Notes: generated by a model from the sequence alone, not told the origin. A DNA stretch of 64,000 bases from Halorussus vallis (GCF_024138165.1 NZ_CP100000.1:2852001-2916000); one strand, 5' to 3'. Counted from the first letter of the stretch, positions 50,626 through 60,022 are shown. Program-made: numbers and translations.

Positions 50626-52173
50626 ATGAACACAGACACTACAGGGGCAACCGCCGAATCCGCAGCGGCGACCGTCGAAGCCGTACTCGACGGTCGGGAA
50701 CTCGTCGTGGTTTCGAACCGCGAACCGTACAGCCACTGCCGCGAGGACGGGGAGGTTTCCGTCGACCGCCCCGCGGGTGGGTTGACCGCCGCGCTCGACC
50801 CGGTGATGCAGGCCGTCGAGGGGACGTGGGTCGCGTGGGGCGACGGCGACGCCGACCAAGAGGTCGTCGACGAGAACGACCGCGTGGCCGTGCCGCCCGA
50901 AGACCCGTCCTACGACCTCCGACGGGTCTGGCTCGACGACGAGCAGGTCGAAGGCTACTACCGCGGATACAGCAACCAGGTGCTCTGGCCGGTGTGCCAC
51001 TACGACACCGCCAAGATGGAACCGGAGCCGGAGTTCTGGCGCCAGTACCGTGAGACGAACGTCGACTTCGCCGAGGCTGTCGTCGAGGAGGTTCCCGAAG
51101 ACGGCGTCGTCTGGTTCCAGGACTACCATCTCGGACTCGCGCCCCGACTCGTCCGCGAGGAGCGCCCGGAGGCGTTCCTCGCGCACTTCTGGCACATCCC
51201 GTGGCCGTCGTGGGACACGTTCCACGCCTGCCCGCAGTACGAACGACTGCTCGACGGTCTGCTGGCCAACGACGTCGTCGGCTTCCACACCGAGTCGTAC
51301 GCCCGCAACTTCCTCGACTGCGTCGAGCACGCGACCGACGCGACCGTCGACAGAGGGTCCCGGAGCATCTCCTACCGCGGCCGGCGCACCTACGTCCGGT
51401 CGTTCCCCCTGGGCATCGACGCGGCCCGCTACGCCGAACTCTCGACCGACCCGGCCGCCGACGACTACTGGGAGAAGTTCCGCGAGGAGTACGGCGTCAC
51501 CGACGACACCCGCCTCGCCATCGGCGTCGAGCGCCTCGACTACACCAAGGGCATCGAGCGCCGACTCGCCGCGCTCGAACGCCTCTGGGCGGAGTACCCC
51601 GAGTGGCGCGGTCGGTTCACCTACGTCCAGAAGGGGACCGAGAGTCGGAGCAACATCGACGAGTACAGCCAACTTCAGGACCGGGTGGCCGACGCCATCG
51701 AGCGGATCAACGACCGGTTCGCCACCGACGACTGGACGCCGGTCGTCTCGCTGACCGACTACGTGCCCGAGGCGGGGCTGGCCGCCCTCTACCGGGAGTC
51801 CGACCTCGCGCTCGTCACGCCGGTTCGCGACGGCATGAACCTGGTCGCCAAGGAGTACGTCGCCGCCCAGACCGGCGACCCCGGCGTGCTGATACTGAGC
51901 GAACTCGCGGGCGCGAGCGAGCAACTCGGCGACGAGTCCGTGCTCGTCCACCCCTTCGACGAGACGGCGTTCGCCGACGCCGTCGCCGACTCGCTGGAGA
52001 TGCCCGAGGGCGAGCGCCACCGACGGATGGCCGACCTTCAGCGGGCGGTCCACGCCGAGGACGTCTACGCGTGGCTCGAAGCCCAGTTCGAGACGGTCGC
52101 GGCGGTCGAGCGAGGGCGCGGCCCCCGCCGACCCGACGCCAGACCGACCGGCGAGCGCCCCCTCAACCGCTGA
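50626..52173 (+). CDS. otsA: Trehalose-6-phosphate synthase
   Basis: 515 aa, GT20 family: makes trehalose-6-phosphate from a nucleotide-glucose and glucose-6-phosphate. Motifs include VSNREPY, RPAGGLTAAL, WFQDYHLGLAPRLVR, GFHTESYARNFL, VERLDYTKGIERRL and the DGMNLVAKEY nucleotide-sugar site. Trehalose is a compatible solute. OtsB follows 72 nt downstream on the same strand. The C-terminus has about 20 extra Arg/Pro residues. Confidence 0.95.
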   Translation: MNTDTTGATAESAAATVEAVLDGRELVVVSNREPYSHCREDGEVSVDRPAGGLTAALDPVMQAVEGTWVAWGDGDADQEVVDENDRVAVPPEDPSYDLRRVWLDDEQVEGYYRGYSNQVLWPVCHYDTAKMEPEPEFWRQYRETNVDFAEAVVEEVPEDGVVWFQDYHLGLAPRLVREERPEAFLAHFWHIPWPSWDTFHACPQYERLLDGLLANDVVGFHTESYARNFLDCVEHATDATVDRGSRSISYRGRRTYVRSFPLGIDAARYAELSTDPAADDYWEKFREEYGVTDDTRLAIGVERLDYTKGIERRLAALERLWAEYPEWRGRFTYVQKGTESRSNIDEYSQLQDRVADAIERINDRFATDDWTPVVSLTDYVPEAGLAALYRESDLALVTPVRDGMNLVAKEYVAAQTGDPGVLILSELAGASEQLGDESVLVHPFDETAFADAVADSLEMPEGERHRRMADLQRAVHAEDVYAWLEAQFETVAAVERGRGPRRPDARPTGERPLNR

Positions 52174-52244
52174 GAGAGCGGCAGTCCCGGTTCGACGACC
52201 ACCCCGACGAACCCCACTAACCTACACGAACTCCGAATCCGACG

Positions 52245-53150
52245 ATGACCGGACACCAGCAGTCGACTCCGACCGACTCGACTTCCGGAGAACCGGACGA
52301 CGAACCAGCGATTTCCGACGACGTGCCGCCGCTGTTGCGCGAGAACCTCCACGCACTCGTGGAGAAACTCGCGGCCCGCGACGGCCTGCTCGTGTTGCTC
52401 GACTTCGACGGGACGCTGGCGAGCATCGAGCGCCGCCCGGACGAGGCGTCGCTGCCCGACCCGACCCGGACGGCGGTCGAACGGCTCACGACCATCGACG
52501 ACGTGGAGGTCGCCGTCGTCAGCGGTCGGGGCCTGTCGGACCTGCGCGAGCGGGTCGACATCCCCGGCCTCTCGTACGCGGGCAACCACGGCCTCGAACT
52601 CCGGGCCGGCGGCGAAACCGAGATCCACCCCGAGGCCCGCGAGGCCGAGGACACCATCGACGAGATTTGCGACGTCCTGGCCCGGGAACTCGCCGACATC
52701 GACGGCGCGTTCGTCGAGCATAAGGGCGTCACCGCGACGGTCCACACCCGACTGGTGGCGGACGACCTCGTCCCCACCGTCGAGAACCTCGTGGAGGAAC
52801 TGGTGGCCGCCCACGACGACGTGCGGCTGACGACCGGCAAGGACGTGCTCGAACTCCGGCCGCGGGTCGAGTGGGACAAGGGCGAGGCCGTCCGGTGGCT
52901 CTACGACGAACTCGTCCCCGACGGCGAGCGGTGGTTCCCGATATACCTCGGCGACGACACCACCGACGAGGCGGCGTTCCGCGTCCTCGCCGACGAGGGC
53001 GTCGGCATCAAGGTCGGCGACCACCCGCCGACCGACGCGCCCTACCGAGTGAGCGACCCCGAGGCCGTCCGGGAGATGCTGTCGTGGCTCGCCACCTACG
53101 GCGTGGAGTTCCTCCACGCCGACTCCGACCGTCTGCCGGTCGGCGCGTGA
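52245..53150 (+). CDS. otsB: Trehalose-phosphatase
   Basis: 301 aa, HAD superfamily. Motif I LLDFDGTLASIE (nucleophile Asp), AVVSGRGLSDL, GNHGLE and the Mg-binding GDDTTDEAAF near residue 243 are all present. It dephosphorylates trehalose-6-phosphate from OtsA. The first 30 residues are an acidic Ser/Thr tail. A 38-bp perfect palindrome lies 66 nt after the stop. Confidence 0.95.
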   Translation: MTGHQQSTPTDSTSGEPDDEPAISDDVPPLLRENLHALVEKLAARDGLLVLLDFDGTLASIERRPDEASLPDPTRTAVERLTTIDDVEVAVVSGRGLSDLRERVDIPGLSYAGNHGLELRAGGETEIHPEAREAEDTIDEICDVLARELADIDGAFVEHKGVTATVHTRLVADDLVPTVENLVEELVAAHDDVRLTTGKDVLELRPRVEWDKGEAVRWLYDELVPDGERWFPIYLGDDTTDEAAFRVLADEGVGIKVGDHPPTDAPYRVSDPEAVREMLSWLATYGVEFLHADSDRLPVGA

Positions 53151-53216
53151 GGCGTCGACTCCGGTCGGGCGCGCCGGTCGGCGGCAATCGTCGGCGACCG
53201 GCGCGGACCGCTGGAG

Positions 53217-53254
53217 CGGCCGAGCGCGCCGCTCGCGAGCGGCGCGCTCGGCCG
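53217..53254. terminator. Perfect 38-bp palindrome after otsB
   Basis: CGGCCGAGCGCGCCGCTCG and its reverse complement are fused without a loop. It is one of the longest perfect palindromes in the window. The role is inferred. Confidence 0.45.
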
Positions 53255-53366
53255 TCCGAACCGGCGTAACGCGCCGTTGAATCCGGGAAAGAGTCGGCGA
53301 AACGCGACGAACCGTCTGAACGGTCGGTTCAGTTTATCGGCCGAATCGGCCAATCTCCGTACCGAC

Positions 53367-54269
53367 ATGGCGACAGACGACGCCGACAGCGAACGCGACG
53401 AGGAGCGAGCGTCGGGCGACTCGGAGCGACCGCGCCGACCGCGACGGTTCGGCGCGTCGTCCGACCGGGAGTCGGTCGACACCTACGACAACGGCGGCCG
53501 GGAATCGACGGCTGGCGGCCCGCCGTCGGGTCGTTCGGAGGCCGGCGCCCCGAGCGCCGACCGAGCGCCGACCGACCCGAACTCGGGTCGGTCGGCACCG
53601 CCCGGGTCCCGTCAGCAGGAGTGGAACGCGGGGAGCGAGACGCCGACCGGCGGCCCGCGCCGGTACGGCTCTCGGCGCGAAGAGCCGCAACCGAGCCAGC
53701 ACCGGTACGGCTCTCGGCCACCGAACGGGACCGGTAGCCGGCCGCCGGCACAGCGAGGCGGTCAACCGCCTGCACAGCAGGGCGGCCGGCCACAGGCCGA
53801 ACAGGGTGGCCAGCAACCCGCCGAGCGGGGCGGTCGGCCGTCCGCCGAATCGGGCCGACCGACGGCGTCCGGACCGACCGCCGGTTCGGGTCGGCCCTCG
53901 GAGTCGGCTCAGCCGCCGGAGTCGAGTCGGCCACCGGAATCGCGTCGACCACCGGAGTCCGGCGGCCCGCCGGGCTCCGGCCGGAGCGAGGCGGAACGTC
54001 CCGACCGGACGGTCGGCGAACCGGCCAAGCGGACCCGTCCGATTCGAGAACCCTCTCGGCCGACCGAGGAGGGCGACCGAGCGGACGAGCAGGGGGCCGA
54101 CTCCCGGCCGGAGCGCTACGGCGGTCCCCGGGAGACGGTCCGGTGGCGGGGGTCGATTCGCCGCCAGCGCTCTCAACGCCGCTACGAGCAGGAGACGGAC
54201 CGCCAGTGGGAGCGCCAGCGAGACCTCCAGCGCGACAAGAGCGGTGGCGGGTTCCGCCGCGGTCGGTAG
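53367..54269 (+). CDS. Disordered Pro/Gly/Arg/Glu-rich protein
   Basis: 300 aa from ATG 53367. Low complexity throughout: PPAQRGGQPPAQQGGRP and SRPPESRRPPESGGPP are repeat-like, and almost no hydrophobic core is seen. Only the last 45 residues (RWRGSIRRQRSQRRYEQETDRQWERQRDLQRD) look helical and basic/acidic. No family is recognised. The opposite strand has an open frame over the same bases, but it is equally low-complexity and has no better start signals. Function unknown; coding status is moderately supported by codon periodicity. Confidence 0.55.
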   Translation: MATDDADSERDEERASGDSERPRRPRRFGASSDRESVDTYDNGGRESTAGGPPSGRSEAGAPSADRAPTDPNSGRSAPPGSRQQEWNAGSETPTGGPRRYGSRREEPQPSQHRYGSRPPNGTGSRPPAQRGGQPPAQQGGRPQAEQGGQQPAERGGRPSAESGRPTASGPTAGSGRPSESAQPPESSRPPESRRPPESGGPPGSGRSEAERPDRTVGEPAKRTRPIREPSRPTEEGDRADEQGADSRPERYGGPRETVRWRGSIRRQRSQRRYEQETDRQWERQRDLQRDKSGGGFRRGR

Positions 54270-54361
54270 TCGCTCGGCCGATTCGTCGCACCCGTCGGAC
54301 CCGTCGAACCTGCCGGATTCGTCGGGGTATCCCGAGATTCGTCGGGGCGTCCGTTGGTACG

Positions 54362-54368
54362 TTTAATA
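54362..54368 (+). promoter_or_regulatory. TATA box of a small gene at 54392
   Basis: TTTAATA 24-30 nt upstream of ATG 54392, the standard leaderless spacing. Confidence 0.65.
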
Positions 54369-54391
54369 CCGACGGAGGCGACCTTTCGTTC

Positions 54392-54688
54392 ATGGCTCCC
54401 GGTCAAGGTAGAAGGCGCCGCTGGCTCTCGTTACACAACGCCACGCTCGACGTCGGACGGTTCACGTTCGACGTTGAGGACTCGCCGGTCGGTGGTACCG
54501 TCGTGGTCCCGCGGGACGAGTTGCACAACGTCTTCGAAGCGGAGCGAGGGGAGACGTACTCCGTGTCCGTCGCCGCCGACGATTTCGGTCCGAAGGAGTA
54601 CGAGTGGGAGGTCGCAGACGGGACCGAGTCCTTGGTCGCGGAGTTGACCGAGGAAGGGGTTACGTTCAAAGAGATGAACCTGCTGTAG
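54392..54688 (+). CDS. Small beta-rich protein, unknown
   Basis: 98 aa. Basic start (MAPGQGRRRRWLSL), then beta strands (HNATLDVGRFTFDVEDSPVGGTVVVPRDE, YSVSVAADDFGPKEYEWEVADGTESLVAELTEEGVTF). No motif or membrane segment. The leaderless TATA box and steady codon bias support it as a real gene. It is convergent with the ABC transporter gene. Confidence 0.65.
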   Translation: MAPGQGRRRRWLSLHNATLDVGRFTFDVEDSPVGGTVVVPRDELHNVFEAERGETYSVSVAADDFGPKEYEWEVADGTESLVAELTEEGVTFKEMNLL

Positions 54689-54762
54689 CACGTCCCGCAA
54701 CCGTCGCGTCGAAACCCTCGACCGACCGGAGGTGTCGAACGGTGTTTCGGCGCTTTCGAGCC

Positions 54763-56718
54763 TCAGTCGGTGGTTTCGGTCCGGGCGGTCCGCCTGGCCG
54801 CGCGCTCGATGAACTCCTGGGGGAGTTCGTCGATTTCGCCGGCCTGGACGCCCCAGAGGTGGGCGTAGAGGCCATCCTCGGCAAGCAGGTCGTCGTGGGT
54901 GCCGCGCTCGACGATGCGGCCGCCTTCGAGGACGACGATCTGGTCGGCGTCCTTGATGGTCGAGAGGCGGTGGGCGATGGCGAACGTCGTGCGGTCCTCT
55001 GTGAGTTCGTTCAGACTGCGCTGGATGAGCATCTCCGTCTCGGTGTCGACGTCGCTGGTCGCCTCGTCCAGGATCAGGATTTCGGGGTCCTTGAGCACCG
55101 CGCGGGCGATGGAGATGCGCTGGCGCTGACCGCCGGAGAGTTTCACGCCGCGCTCGCCGACCTCGGTGTCGTAGCCCTCCGGGAGATTCTGGATGAAGTC
55201 GTGGGCCTCGGCGGCCTTCGCCGCCTCGATTACCTCCTCGCGGTCGGCGTCGAAGGTGCCGTAGGCGATGTTCTCGGCGACCGTCCCGTAGAACAGGAAC
55301 GTGTTCTGGGAGACGTAGCCCACGTTCTGCCGGATGCTCGGCAGGCTCACGTCCCGGAGGTCGGTGCCGTCGATGCGGATGGCGCCCTCGTTGACGTCGT
55401 ACATCCGGAGCAGGAGTTTGAGGACCGTCGACTTGCCCGCGCCGGTCGGGCCGACCAGCGCGAGGGTGTCGCCGCCCTCGACCTCGAAGGAGACGTCCTC
55501 GACGATGGTTTCCTCCTCGTCGTAGCCGAAGGTCACGTCTTCGTAGACGACCTCGCCCTCCTCGACCACGAGGTCCTCGGCGTCGGGTTCCTCGCGGATT
55601 CGGCTCGGCTCGTCCATCAGCCCGAAGATACGGGCGCTGGAGGCGTAGGCGCGCTGGTACATGTTGATGATGGAGCCGAACTGCGCCATCGGCCAGATGA
55701 ACCGCTGGGTCAGCATGATGAACGTGACGAACTCGCCGCGCGAGAGGTCGCCGCTGAACAGCCACGGACCTTGTCCGTTGAACACCCAGAGGCCGCCGAC
55801 CACGAACGTCAGCGCGAAGCCGAGTCCGGAGAGAATCTGGAGCGACGGGAAGAACTTGATGCGAGTGATGATGGCGTCCCAGTTCGCGCCGAAGTAGTCG
55901 TTCGAGACGTCCTCGACGCGGTCGGACTCGTAGGGCTCGGTGTTGGACGTCTTGATGACCTGGATGCCCCCGAGGTTGTTCTCCAGGCGGGAGTTGACCT
56001 TGCCGACCGACGAGCGCACCTCGGCGTACTTGGGCTGGATGGTCTGGACGAACTTGTAGGTGAACACCGCGATGAGCGGCACCGGCACCATCGCCACGAG
56101 CGCGAGTTGCCAGTTGATGGCGAACAGCACCGCCGCGATGGCCGCGACCATCACGCCCAGACGGAACGCCGAGTTCATCCCGTCGTTGAGGAACCGCTCC
56201 AGGCGGTTGACGTCGTTCGAGAGGACCGACATCATCTCGCCGGTCTGCTTGTCGGCGAAGAAGTCCATGTCGAGGCGCTGCATCTTGTCGTAGGTGTCGG
56301 TCCGGATCTCGTGCTGGATGTTCTGGGCGAAGGAGTTCCAACCCCAGTTGCGACCCCAGTGGAACGCCGCGCCGAACCCGAACGCGCAGGCGATGACCAC
56401 GACCGAGAACCAGAACTGCGCCTCCTGGGTCGCCGGGACGATGTCGGCCGCCAGTTGCGAGGTCATCCCGGGTATCTGTCCGGCGAGCGCCTCGGGGTAC
56501 GGAATCGTGCTGCCCGGCGAGAAGAAGGCGTCGATGGCGACGCCGAGGATGATGGGCGGCAGGAGATTGAGAATCCGGGCGAAGAAACTCGACAGGACCC
56601 CGACGACGAACGCGAATCGGTTCTCGGACCCGTACTCGAAGAACAGCCGTTTCATGGGGTTCTCGGCCTGCTCTCGCTGTTCTTCGAACGGGTCGTCGTC
56701 TTCGTCAGTGATTCCCAT
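54763..56718 (-). CDS. ABC exporter, fused permease-ATPase
   Basis: 651 aa (start ATG 56718; 56724 also possible). An N-terminal membrane domain of about six helices (including FAFVVGVLSSFFARILNLLPPIILGVAID and FWFSVVVIACAFGFGAAFHW) is followed by an ABC ATPase: Walker A GPTGAGKST, signature LSGGQRQRISIARA, Walker B ILILDEATSDVD. This is the half-size MsbA/MDR-like type, acting as a homodimer or heterodimer. The substrate is unknown: lipid, drug or peptide. No second half-transporter gene is adjacent. Confidence 0.92.
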   Translation of the reverse strand: MGITDEDDDPFEEQREQAENPMKRLFFEYGSENRFAFVVGVLSSFFARILNLLPPIILGVAIDAFFSPGSTIPYPEALAGQIPGMTSQLAADIVPATQEAQFWFSVVVIACAFGFGAAFHWGRNWGWNSFAQNIQHEIRTDTYDKMQRLDMDFFADKQTGEMMSVLSNDVNRLERFLNDGMNSAFRLGVMVAAIAAVLFAINWQLALVAMVPVPLIAVFTYKFVQTIQPKYAEVRSSVGKVNSRLENNLGGIQVIKTSNTEPYESDRVEDVSNDYFGANWDAIITRIKFFPSLQILSGLGFALTFVVGGLWVFNGQGPWLFSGDLSRGEFVTFIMLTQRFIWPMAQFGSIINMYQRAYASSARIFGLMDEPSRIREEPDAEDLVVEEGEVVYEDVTFGYDEEETIVEDVSFEVEGGDTLALVGPTGAGKSTVLKLLLRMYDVNEGAIRIDGTDLRDVSLPSIRQNVGYVSQNTFLFYGTVAENIAYGTFDADREEVIEAAKAAEAHDFIQNLPEGYDTEVGERGVKLSGGQRQRISIARAVLKDPEILILDEATSDVDTETEMLIQRSLNELTEDRTTFAIAHRLSTIKDADQIVVLEGGRIVERGTHDDLLAEDGLYAHLWGVQAGEIDELPQEFIERAARRTARTETTD

Positions 56719-56873
56719 TATCACTCAGGAAAGGTTGGGCTCTTGAAAGTGTTTCCTTCGAATCGAAATGGTCGCACCTGCGGGCGTGCATCGGGTTCAT
56801 AGGATAAGGAAACGGTACCCTTAGCGCTGACGGTCGTTTGCGAGTGTCTGCCAAGGAGGGGTTGGACGCGCCG

Positions 56874-57143
56874 CTACAGCGTCCGCTCCTCGATTTCGGG
56901 GTCCACGTCCGCCTCGGCCAAATCCTGGCGGATGCGCTGGCGCAGAGGGTCGGGCACCGTGTTCCGGCCGACCGGCACCGCGACCTCGCCGTCGCCTTTC
57001 ACCTTCCAGTAGACGACGCACTCGCTGGGCGCGTAGAACTCGATGCTGTAGTAGTCGTCGCCGCCTTGGTAGTGGACCCGCGCCGCGAACCCCTCGGCCT
57101 GCCAGCCGTCTTGCTCGGCCAGCGCCTCGACTCGTTCGTCCAT
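56874..57143 (-). CDS. Small haloarchaeal protein, unknown
   Basis: 89 aa, acidic: WQAEGFAARVHYQGGDDYYSIEFYAPSECVVYWKVKGDGEVAVPVGRNTVPDPLRQRIRQDLAE. An alpha/beta pattern with conserved aromatic residues suggests a folded domain. No motif is recognised. It is between the ABC exporter and tRNA-Val. Confidence 0.7.
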   Translation of the reverse strand: MDERVEALAEQDGWQAEGFAARVHYQGGDDYYSIEFYAPSECVVYWKVKGDGEVAVPVGRNTVPDPLRQRIRQDLAEADVDPEIEERTL

Positions 57144-57202
57144 ACGGGACCTCTCGGGTGGGACGTGTGGTAGGGGTTACGGAAGCCGGTTCGAAAGACA
57201 AA

Positions 57203-57211
57203 CGTTATTTT
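57203..57211 (+). promoter_or_regulatory. TATA-like box of tRNA-Val
   Basis: CGTTATTTT 26-34 nt before the mature tRNA 5' end at 57237. Confidence 0.5.
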
Positions 57212-57236
57212 CGGCGAGCGATTCCTTCCCGGTATC

Positions 57237-57310
57237 GGGTCCGTGGTCTAGTCGGTTATGACGCGGCCTTTACAAGGCTGAGGTCGGTGGTTCGAATCCG
57301 CCCGGACCCA
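57237..57310 (+). tRNA. tRNA-Val (anticodon UAC)
   Basis: Acceptor stem GGGTCCG (57237-57243) pairs with CGGACCC (57303-57309); discriminator A is at 57310. D arm, anticodon stem CGGCC/GGCTG with one G-U pair, and loop TTTACAA give anticodon TAC, reading GTA. T arm GGTGG-TTCGAAT-CCGCC is perfect. CCA is not encoded. Length 74. Confidence 0.95.
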
Positions 57311-57653
57311 TCCTGCGACGAACGAAGTGAGGAGCGGACGGTCCGGCGGTTCGAACCCTGCCAGTCACACGCCCGGAAGCGCAGCAAAGCGAGCATCCCG
57401 GAACGTCTCGCTCCGGTGAGAATCCGCCCGAATTCATCGATTCTACCTGCTCACTTCGCAATCAGTATGCTGACGGTCCGGACTTCGACCCCGGGGCCTG
57501 GAAAAACGTACAGATGTCGAGTTCGCGTTCCCGTACGGGCTCGGGCACGGCACGACCTTCCGAGCACGATAGCGGAGTGCGACCGCCCGAAAACGTGCGA
57601 GAAAGACCCGTCTGAACGATAGAGTGAAATGACTCTCGCGGAACGGTACGGCC
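57311..57653. other. Gap between tRNA-Val and GH43 with tRNA-3'-end-like fragments
   Basis: No gene supported in 343 bases. Two short fragments look like tRNA 3' parts: GGCGGTTCGAACCCTGCC near 57348 and GAATCCGCCCG at 57419-57429. The second shares 11 bases exactly with the end of the tRNA gene. They could be remnants of integration or chance. Confidence 0.45.
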
Positions 57654-59135
57654 ATGCGCTACGAGAATCCCGTTCTTCCGGGCTTCCACCCCGACCCGAC
57701 GATTTGCCGGGGCGAGGACGCGTTCTACCTCGCCGTCAGCTCCTTCGAATACGTTCCGGGCGTTCCGCTCTACCGGAGCGAGAACCTCGCCGACTGGAAG
57801 CCTATCGGCCACGCGCTCACCCGGAAATCCCAGCTCACCGTCGATAACGCCGGCGCGTCGGGAGGCGTCTTCGCGCCGACGCTTCGCTACCACGACGGCA
57901 CCTACTACCTCGTCACCACGAACGTCAGCGGCGACGGCCACTTCTTCGTCACCGCAGACGACCCGGCCGGCGAGTGGTCCGACCCGACGCGGGTATACGC
58001 CCCGGGCATCGACCCGGACCTCTTTTTCGAGGACGGTACCTGCTATTTCTCCTATCACTCCACCGACCCCGAAGCCCCGATCGAACAGGCCGAACTCGAC
58101 GTGGAGACGGGCGAACTCGGCGAGTCACACGCGATCTGGACCGGCTTCCGCGACCCCTACGCAGAGGCGCCCCACATCTACGAGCGCGACGGCACCTATC
58201 ACCTGATACTCGCCGAAGGAGGGACTCACGCCGGGCACATGGTCGTGGCGGCGCGCGCCGACGATCCGACCGGCCCGTACGAGGGCCATCCCGACAATCC
58301 CGTCCTCACCCACTGGGGTCGCCCGCGCGACGAAATCCAGGCCGTCGGACACGCCGACTTCGTGGAGGACGGGAACGGGAACTGGTGGCTCGTCTGTCTC
58401 GGTATCCGCCAGCACGGCACGTGGCCGCGCTACCACCACCTCGGCCGCGAAACGTTCCTCGCACCCGTCACGTGGGGGGACGGCTGGCCCGTCGTAAACG
58501 GCGGCGAGCCGCTCACGACCGAGATGGAGGGGCCGCTCCCCGGAGAGAGAAACACCGAGTCGACGGCCGTCCAGCGAACTGACACGACGTTCGAGGACGG
58601 ACTCGGCGTCGAGTGGCAGTTCCGCCGCCATCCCGACCGCGAGCGCTACGGGACGGACGGCGAGGGGCTCGAACTCCGCGGCGGTCCACAGGCTCTCGAC
58701 GAGCCGGGTGCCACGTTCGTCGGGCGGCGACAGACCGCCTTCGAGTGCCGTGCCGAGATGACGCTCGCGTTCGACCCCTCTGACGGCGAGGAAGCTGGCC
58801 TCGCGCTGTTGGTGGACGAGGACCACCACTACCAGGTCGGCGTGACGCGCAGCGACGGCCGCCGGGAGGCCCTCGTGCGCCTCAGTATCGGCGACGCCAC
58901 GGACGTGATCGCCCGAACGGCTGTCGGCGCGACGGCGGACCTCGCCGTCGAAGCCGACGCTAGGACGTACCGGTTCCTCGTGGACGGCGAGCAAGTGGCC
59001 GACGCCTCGACGCGCTACCTGGCCACGGAGGTGACGGGCGGGTTCACGGGCGTCGTCATCGGCCCGTATGCGACCGGGCGCGGGACGACCTGCGAGGCGG
59101 ATGCGGTAGTCGAGCGCTTCGTCTACGAGTCCTAG
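57654..59135 (+). CDS. Family GH43 beta-xylosidase/arabinofuranosidase-like glycosidase
   Basis: 493 aa from ATG 57654. A five-bladed propeller in the N-terminal 300 residues: candidate Asp general base in FHPDPTICRGEDAFY, Asp in PGIDPDLFFEDG, Glu general acid in EAPHIYERDGTYHL. The C-terminal 190 residues are a beta-sandwich of the GH43_C2 type (VEWQFRRHPDRERYG..., ETAFECRAEM...). No signal peptide, so it acts on imported xylo- or arabino-oligosaccharides. No sugar transporter is nearby. Position after a tRNA suggests acquisition as part of an island (inference). Confidence 0.9.
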   Translation: MRYENPVLPGFHPDPTICRGEDAFYLAVSSFEYVPGVPLYRSENLADWKPIGHALTRKSQLTVDNAGASGGVFAPTLRYHDGTYYLVTTNVSGDGHFFVTADDPAGEWSDPTRVYAPGIDPDLFFEDGTCYFSYHSTDPEAPIEQAELDVETGELGESHAIWTGFRDPYAEAPHIYERDGTYHLILAEGGTHAGHMVVAARADDPTGPYEGHPDNPVLTHWGRPRDEIQAVGHADFVEDGNGNWWLVCLGIRQHGTWPRYHHLGRETFLAPVTWGDGWPVVNGGEPLTTEMEGPLPGERNTESTAVQRTDTTFEDGLGVEWQFRRHPDRERYGTDGEGLELRGGPQALDEPGATFVGRRQTAFECRAEMTLAFDPSDGEEAGLALLVDEDHHYQVGVTRSDGRREALVRLSIGDATDVIARTAVGATADLAVEADARTYRFLVDGEQVADASTRYLATEVTGGFTGVVIGPYATGRGTTCEADAVVERFVYES

Positions 59136-59271
59136 CCTGGGTCAGTTTCGCCGGACCCGCTTCTGACGGCGCAATACGACGAGTTCTACGAGACAGCAGT
59201 GCGTGTCCGCCGCTCGCAACCTCGTTCGGCCGGAACAGCCATGCCCGAATGCGGCGATACGATTGCCGACG

Positions 59272-59928
59272 ATGAGCGAAACCGACGCGGACGAAACGAC
59301 CGGGAGGCTCGTGGTGGGGACGTTCCTGACGCTCGACGGGGTGATGCAGGCACCGGGCGGTCCCGAGGAGGACCGGGAGGGCGGGTTCGAACACGGCGGC
59401 TGGTCGGTGAACTACTGGGACGAGCGGATGGGCGAGGTCATCGACGAGCAGTTCGCCGACGTCGACGCGCTGTTGCTCGGCCGGAAGACGTACGAAATCT
59501 TCGCCGCCCACTGGCCGAACGTCGACGACCCGGACGACCCTGTGGCGACGAAGCTGAACAGCATGCCCAAGTACGTCGCCTCCCGGACGCTCGACGACGT
59601 GACGTGGAACAACTCCTCGCTCCTCTCGGGGGACGTCGCCGAGAGCGTCGCGGACCTCAAGGAGGACCGAGGCGACACGATTCTGGTGCAGGGCAGCCAG
59701 GGCCTGATCCAGACGCTGCTCGCGAACGACCTCGTCGACGAGTTCTGGCTCTGGATATTCCCCCTGGTACTCGGGGACGGAAAGCGGCTGTTCGGAGACG
59801 GGACCGTCCCCGCGGCGCTCGAACTGACCGAGGCGGAGACGTCGAGTACGGGGGTCCAGATGCTCCGATACGAGCGGTCGGGCGAGATAGAGTACGGCTC
59901 GTTCGCGCTGGACGACGCGACGGAGTGA
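59272..59928 (+). CDS. RibD C-terminal/DHFR-like reductase
   Basis: 218 aa. DHFR/RibD-like fold: VVGTFLTLDGVMQAPGGPEED, DALLLGRKTYEIFAAHWP, PKYVASRTLDDV, ILVQGSQGLIQTLL. These proteins bind NADPH and reduce pterins or other substrates; the real substrate is unknown. ATG 59272 is chosen as the first Met before the fold. Confidence 0.87.
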   Translation: MSETDADETTGRLVVGTFLTLDGVMQAPGGPEEDREGGFEHGGWSVNYWDERMGEVIDEQFADVDALLLGRKTYEIFAAHWPNVDDPDDPVATKLNSMPKYVASRTLDDVTWNNSSLLSGDVAESVADLKEDRGDTILVQGSQGLIQTLLANDLVDEFWLWIFPLVLGDGKRLFGDGTVPAALELTEAETSSTGVQMLRYERSGEIEYGSFALDDATE

Positions 59929-59993
59929 CGCTACCGGGGCGACGGAGTCACAGTCACGGGTTTCGAACTCCCGGTTCGCCGCCTCCTCCACAC

Positions 59994-59999
59994 TTTTAT
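59994..59999 (+). promoter_or_regulatory. TATA box of the esterase gene
   Basis: TTTTAT 24-29 nt upstream of ATG 60023. Confidence 0.7.
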
Positions 60000-60022
60000 C
60001 AGTTGACACCATACCACCGGCC

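Noticed and set aside
53334-54176. Minus-strand gene opposite the disordered protein
   Set aside because: It is low-complexity Arg/Pro-rich sequence without promoter or start support. The plus-strand frame has a better acidic composition and a clear ATG.
57340-57372. Second tRNA gene after tRNA-Val
   Set aside because: Only a T-arm-like GGTTCGAA part is visible. No acceptor or anticodon stem can be formed.
57158-57622. Protein-coding gene across the tRNA
   Set aside because: The frame runs through a perfect tRNA gene, as does the minus-strand frame at 57270-57461 whose GGFEPPTSAL end is a known artefact of translating tRNA.
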